DNA of 8,436 nucleotides from Natronomonas sp. (GTDB lineage: Archaea; Halobacteriota; Halobacteria; Halobacteriales; Haloarculaceae). The DNA is taken from positions 1 through 8,436 of the forward strand of contig SKKJ01000307.1 in the NCBI GenBank assembly GCA_007121575.1, read 5' to 3'. Of this stretch, positions 5,837-8,436 are shown one piece after another. Position numbers and translations under genes: made by a program. Within the stretch, counting starts at the first letter, position 1, and every line of letters starts with the position of its first letter. The notes beneath the pieces were generated by a model that was given only the letters and a program-made list of their open reading frames with translations, made no database searches and had not been told where the DNA came from.

Positions 5837-7207
5837 TCAGCGGACGTCCTCCCCGGACGTCTCCTCCGCCGTCGCGAGGAGTCGACGGGGCGAGAGCGTT
5901 CCCAAGAGGACGTGATCGATTGAGTGAGGTCCGTGTCGACGCAGCACCGAGAGCATGTTCGCGATGAAAACCGCGACGCCGAGGAACACGAGGACGCCGC
6001 CGATGGCCGCGATCGATCCCCCAAGCGCGAACCGATCTGAACTCACGAGCGCGACCGTGCCGCCGAGCAGAAGTGCGCCGTCGAGGGCGGCGAGTCGATC
6101 GTCGTAGAGGTCGTCGATCATCGGAACGGCCTCCAGTCCGAGCAGCTCGCTGTAGCGGTGCACCCAGATGATGAACGGGACGACGTGATACAGCGTTCCG
6201 AACACGACGAACCCGAGAACGCCGAGCATCAGCAGATGGGTCGTGCCGGCGGCACCGAGGAGGTGTGATCGGGCGGTCGGCTCGGCGATCCACGCGGGAA
6301 TCGAAAGCGTCGCCCAAAGCAACAGCGACGCGGTGACGACGGCGTATCGGGTGTGCATCGGCGTCACCTCGAGTTGCATCTCATAGAGCTTCCGAGCGAG
6401 GATCACGCCGAAGGCGAGGGCGGCGAAAGACACGAACAGGCCGCCGACTCGCGCCACGGCGACCGATTCGAAAAGCCGACCGCCGGCGAGGAGGACGACG
6501 CCGACGGGGTGGCCGAACGCCTCGACGCGCCGAAGCCCGTGGTCGATGCCGTGGAGTTCGGTTTGGGTGAACATCGTCGCCAGCTGATAGAGGGCTCCGT
6601 ACACCGTCGTCAAAACGGCGCCGAACACCGCGACGGTGACGTGGGCGTGTACCAACCCCGCGTGCGAGACCGAGAGGTGCGGCGCGACCGGCAGGCGGAA
6701 ATCGAGCGCAAGGAGGAAGCCGAGTGTCGTCAGCAGAACGAAGAACGCGAGCGCGAGCAGGAAGTGCCGTTCGGTCACGTCGAGGCGGTCGACGGACGCG
6801 AGCGTTCGAACGATGTTGTACACGAACGTCCAGAAGCCGGCGAGCATGAGCGCGCCGAAGACGACCGCCCATTCGATCCGGAGCGCCGAAAGCGTCGCGG
6901 CGAAGCCGAGCAGGCCGAACGAAACCAACCCGAGTTGCAGGTTCGCCAACCGTCGGGAGTGAAGCGTCACCCCCGACCAGACCGGGACGAACTGCGTCAT
7001 CGCGCCCATGATGGTGACGCAGATCCAGCCGGCCAAAAGGAAGTGGACGTGAACGAGAGATCCCGGCCCCGGAACCGCCGCCGTGACCGCGCCGAACCCG
7101 AAGATCATCCCAGCGAGAAGGAACGCGAATCCGACGAGGAAATGCCGTAACGGAACGGTCATCGGCGGTTGCTGTGCGGTGTCGACACCGCCCGGAATAA
7201 CACCCAT
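5837..7207 (-). CDS. Multi-His membrane protein, heme-copper oxidase subunit I/NnrS-like
   Basis: A 456-residue, roughly 12-helix membrane protein. Histidines cluster at helix starts: HVHFLLAGW (53-61), HAGLVHAHVTVAVFG (182-196) and THLLMLGVLG (323-332), each followed by a Gly-rich helix ending in an aromatic/Pro turn (MTQFVPVW, LYQLATMF, LYHVVPFIIW). This recalls subunit I of heme-copper oxidases and NO reductases, or the NnrS heme-copper membrane proteins of denitrifiers. I do not see the HH pair expected for the binuclear copper/iron site in an oxidase, so a catalytic oxidase or reductase is doubtful; heme or metal binding or a quinol-linked role is inference. The start ATG 7207 lies 38 nt from its own operator; M16 would break that spacing. 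The tail (about 425-456) is cytoplasmic-looking and charged. Nearby radical SAM tetrapyrrole-like enzymes and a copper pump suit a heme protein. Confidence 0.72.
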   Translation of the reverse strand: MGVIPGGVDTAQQPPMTVPLRHFLVGFAFLLAGMIFGFGAVTAAVPGPGSLVHVHFLLAGWICVTIMGAMTQFVPVWSGVTLHSRRLANLQLGLVSFGLLGFAATLSALRIEWAVVFGALMLAGFWTFVYNIVRTLASVDRLDVTERHFLLALAFFVLLTTLGFLLALDFRLPVAPHLSVSHAGLVHAHVTVAVFGAVLTTVYGALYQLATMFTQTELHGIDHGLRRVEAFGHPVGVVLLAGGRLFESVAVARVGGLFVSFAALAFGVILARKLYEMQLEVTPMHTRYAVVTASLLLWATLSIPAWIAEPTARSHLLGAAGTTHLLMLGVLGFVVFGTLYHVVPFIIWVHRYSELLGLEAVPMIDDLYDDRLAALDGALLLGGTVALVSSDRFALGGSIAAIGGVLVFLGVAVFIANMLSVLRRHGPHSIDHVLLGTLSPRRLLATAEETSGEDVR

Positions 7208-7245
7208 ACCGGACGTATCGAGGCCGCGCTACCTTGCAGTACGTC

Positions 7246-7257
7246 CGAAGATGTTCA
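7246..7257. promoter_or_regulatory. Operator upstream of the multi-His membrane protein gene
   Basis: Plus-strand CGAAGATGTTCA; toward the gene it reads TGAACATCTTCG. It ends 38 nt before ATG 7207. No good TATA-like element is visible at the expected distance, which would suit an activator-dependent promoter. Confidence 0.65.
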
Positions 7258-7320
7258 CCTCGGGCCGCGACGGACGGGGCGTGCGCTCGGCTCGAAACGG
7301 TGCGGACACGAAGGAGAAAT

Positions 7321-7623
7321 TCAATCCGCGTCCGCGCTCCAGATGACTGTGACGACCGGATCGTCATCGAACGTCTCGTATCGGTATCCTCGATCGTCGA
7401 GCTGTGGATACAGGTGTTGAGGCCGTCGGTCGTTCAACTGGACGAAGACCGCGTCGCCGAGGTCCGCCAGCGCTTCGAGCGTCTTCTGCAGCGGCTGCGG
7501 CGGCGGCAGCTCGCGCGCGTCGAGCACCACGTTCGAGCGCTCGGACGGAGCGTCCGTTCGCGAGAGGTACGCGCCCACGTCGATCTCTGCGTCCCCGTCG
7601 TCCGGTTCGTTCACGGTGGCCAT
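7321..7623 (-). CDS. DUF2249 domain protein
   Basis: A 100-residue soluble acidic protein. VVLDARELPPPQPLQK (32-47), followed by ALADLGDAVFVQLNDRRPQHLYPQLDDRGY (51-80) and a final VVTVIW strand (90-95), is the complete DUF2249 pattern, a small TusA-like alpha/beta fold. It has no cysteine, so it cannot carry sulfur the way TusA does. The first 30 residues are an acidic extension. The biochemical role of DUF2249 is unknown to me; such genes are often seen near denitrification and heme-copper reductase genes (recalled, not checked). It is followed after 113 nt by the multi-His membrane protein on the same strand, but that gene has its own operator. Its own ATG lies 37 nt from an operator. It diverges from the MIP18-like gene. 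Confidence 0.88.
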   Translation of the reverse strand: MATVNEPDDGDAEIDVGAYLSRTDAPSERSNVVLDARELPPPQPLQKTLEALADLGDAVFVQLNDRRPQHLYPQLDDRGYRYETFDDDPVVTVIWSADAD

Positions 7624-7660
7624 AGGGACGGTTCGAACGCGATGGGGGAGTCGCTTGTGC

Positions 7661-7672
7661 CGAAGATGTTCT
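7661..7672. promoter_or_regulatory. Operator upstream of the DUF2249 gene
   Basis: Plus-strand CGAAGATGTTCT; toward the gene it reads AGAACATCTTCG. It ends 37 nt before ATG 7623. It is one of two copies in the 123-bp divergent intergenic region; their centres are 36 bp apart. Confidence 0.65.
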
Positions 7673-7696
7673 CCGCAGTCGGCTCGGGCCGCGGGC

Positions 7697-7708
7697 CGAA
7701 CATCTACG
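7697..7708. promoter_or_regulatory. Operator upstream of the MIP18/DUF59-like gene
   Basis: Plus-strand CGAACATCTACG, flanked by C and G to extend the dyad. It ends 38 nt before ATG 7747 and is oriented like the other copies, with GAACAT distal and TTCG-like (here TACG) proximal. The paired site at 7661-7672 serves the opposite gene. Confidence 0.6.
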
Positions 7709-7746
7709 GGAGCAACGGTACGTCCGATCGCTCCGTCAGTGCGGGT

Positions 7747-8334
7747 ATGAGGGGCTTTTCATCTCCGTTCGGAAACGACGAGGCGCTTTTCGACAGCTAC
7801 GACGCGTTCGTCCCGGCGAACGTTCCCGAGCCGGGCCCGTTCCTCGACGGCCACGACGTGTTGACCGGGAAGGAGCATCTCGCGTTCCACCGACTCACCC
7901 GGGAGCTGTTCGAGAAGCGGACGGTCTACGACATGACGTTCAACTACAACCTCGCACGGTTGAACATCGACACCCGCCATCCGGACGCAGGCTACCGGTA
8001 CGCGGAAGAGGCTGACGACCCCACGGTACTGCGGGCTGAATTCACTCCGACGACGCCGTTTTGTCCGCAGGCGCACACGCTCACGATCGCCTCGTTTCGG
8101 GCGTGGAACGGCCTCTCAGACCGCCACGAGTACGACCTCGTCCGCGTTCGATCGGCACCGACACACCACCAAAGCGATTCGATCAACGAGCGGCTCGAAG
8201 CGCTCGAAACGTCGTATCGCGAGACGGGCGAGATAACGACGGACGCCGAGGGAGACGAGGGAATGACGGCCCGGATCGAGCGCGCATTGCAGGAAGATCG
8301 AACAGATGAGACGTTCGAAGACGTTCCCTTTTAA
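7747..8334 (+). CDS. Conserved protein with MIP18/DUF59-like motif
   Basis: A 195-residue acidic soluble protein. Its middle contains EFTPTTPFCPQAHTLTIASF (98-117), with its only cysteine at C106; this resembles the TPT.P.CP signature of MIP18/DUF59 proteins used in iron-sulfur cluster assembly. It is followed by a strand-like VRVRSAPTH and SINERLEALE (145-154). The N-terminal 95 residues and the charged tail (155-195) are not recognised. A role in Fe-S delivery to the two radical SAM enzymes, which together need several clusters, is an attractive inference only. The ATG 7747 was chosen because the operator ends 38 nt before it; the open frame continues much further upstream but there runs antisense to the DUF2249 gene and through the promoter. 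It could also be an unrelated haloarchaeal family that shares only the CP motif. Confidence 0.72.
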   Translation: MRGFSSPFGNDEALFDSYDAFVPANVPEPGPFLDGHDVLTGKEHLAFHRLTRELFEKRTVYDMTFNYNLARLNIDTRHPDAGYRYAEEADDPTVLRAEFTPTTPFCPQAHTLTIASFRAWNGLSDRHEYDLVRVRSAPTHHQSDSINERLEALETSYRETGEITTDAEGDEGMTARIERALQEDRTDETFEDVPF

Positions 8335-8436
8335 GAAACCCCGATTTCGGTCCGGCACGATCCGTCACGAGGAATCTCTCGATCCCATACTCGTCACGGT
8401 GTTGCATGGAATTTTGTGCGTGCTGGGTGTGAACAC
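8335..8436. other. Short downstream flank without a recognisable gene
   Basis: Nothing convincing lies after the TAA of the MIP18-like gene. A run of four T bases lies just before and within that stop codon, too weak to call a terminator. No operator copy is visible up to the window edge. Confidence 0.4.

Noticed and set aside
5952..5961. Half-operator AGCATGTTCG inside the multi-His membrane protein gene
   Set aside because: One arm only, coding context and no correctly spaced start codon.
7631..7638. GTTCGAAC palindrome just upstream of the DUF2249 ATG
   Set aside because: TCGA-rich short palindromes are frequent in this DNA, it lacks the central AT spacing of the operator and has no counterpart at other genes.
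7234..7746. Upstream extension of the MIP18-like gene frame
   Set aside because: The extension is antisense to the complete DUF2249 gene and crosses both operators; its residues look like shadow coding.
1..8436. CRISPR arrays, tRNA or rRNA genes, insertion sequences, integrases
   Set aside because: No regularly spaced repeats, no recognisable RNA genes and no transposase or integrase motifs were seen on either strand.

Overview
The window looks like a haloarchaeal chromosome segment. It is GC-rich, its proteins are strongly acidic, start codons sit where leaderless transcripts would begin, and two small proteins (a CGCGG-motif protein and an Htur_1727-type protein) belong to families I know only from Halobacteria. 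I recognise eight genes by reading translations; no database search was possible.

Layout. Bases 1-67 hold no gene. A Cu(+)-type CPx P-type ATPase of the CcoI/FixI kind (68-2503, minus) diverges from a 109-residue CGCGG protein (2593-2922, plus). Convergent with the latter is a two-gene minus-strand unit: an Htur_1727-type small protein (4179-4481), then a NirJ/AhbC-like radical SAM/SPASM enzyme (2969-4177). Next, all on minus, come a second radical SAM/SPASM enzyme resembling AhbD and the TIGR04053 group (4572-5687), a multi-His membrane protein distantly like heme-copper oxidase subunit I or NnrS (5837-7207), and a DUF2249 protein (7321-7623). A divergent plus-strand gene (7747-8334) encodes a 195-residue protein with a MIP18/DUF59-like motif. 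Bases 8335-8436 show no gene.

Regulation ties the locus together. A semi-palindrome, read toward each gene as CGAACAT(C/G)TTCG, occurs in every upstream region. For six start codons the gap from site to start codon is 37-39 nt. A seventh gene, the second radical SAM enzyme, has its site 96 nt away, but exactly 38 nt from an ATG that opens a 21-codon leader ORF; that gene also has a clear Shine-Dalgarno sequence. The fixed spacing suggests one activator that positions leaderless transcription starts. The site resembles what I remember of the NarO-type anaerobic regulator of Haloferax, which I could not verify.

Together the genes read as one low-oxygen or denitrification-linked regulon for redox cofactors: copper export or delivery, radical SAM tetrapyrrole (heme b or d1-like) or peptide chemistry, a possible heme membrane protein, and small accessory proteins of unknown role. 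The main open question is whether the two small proteins are modified peptides (RiPP-like) or helpers of heme-making enzymes.
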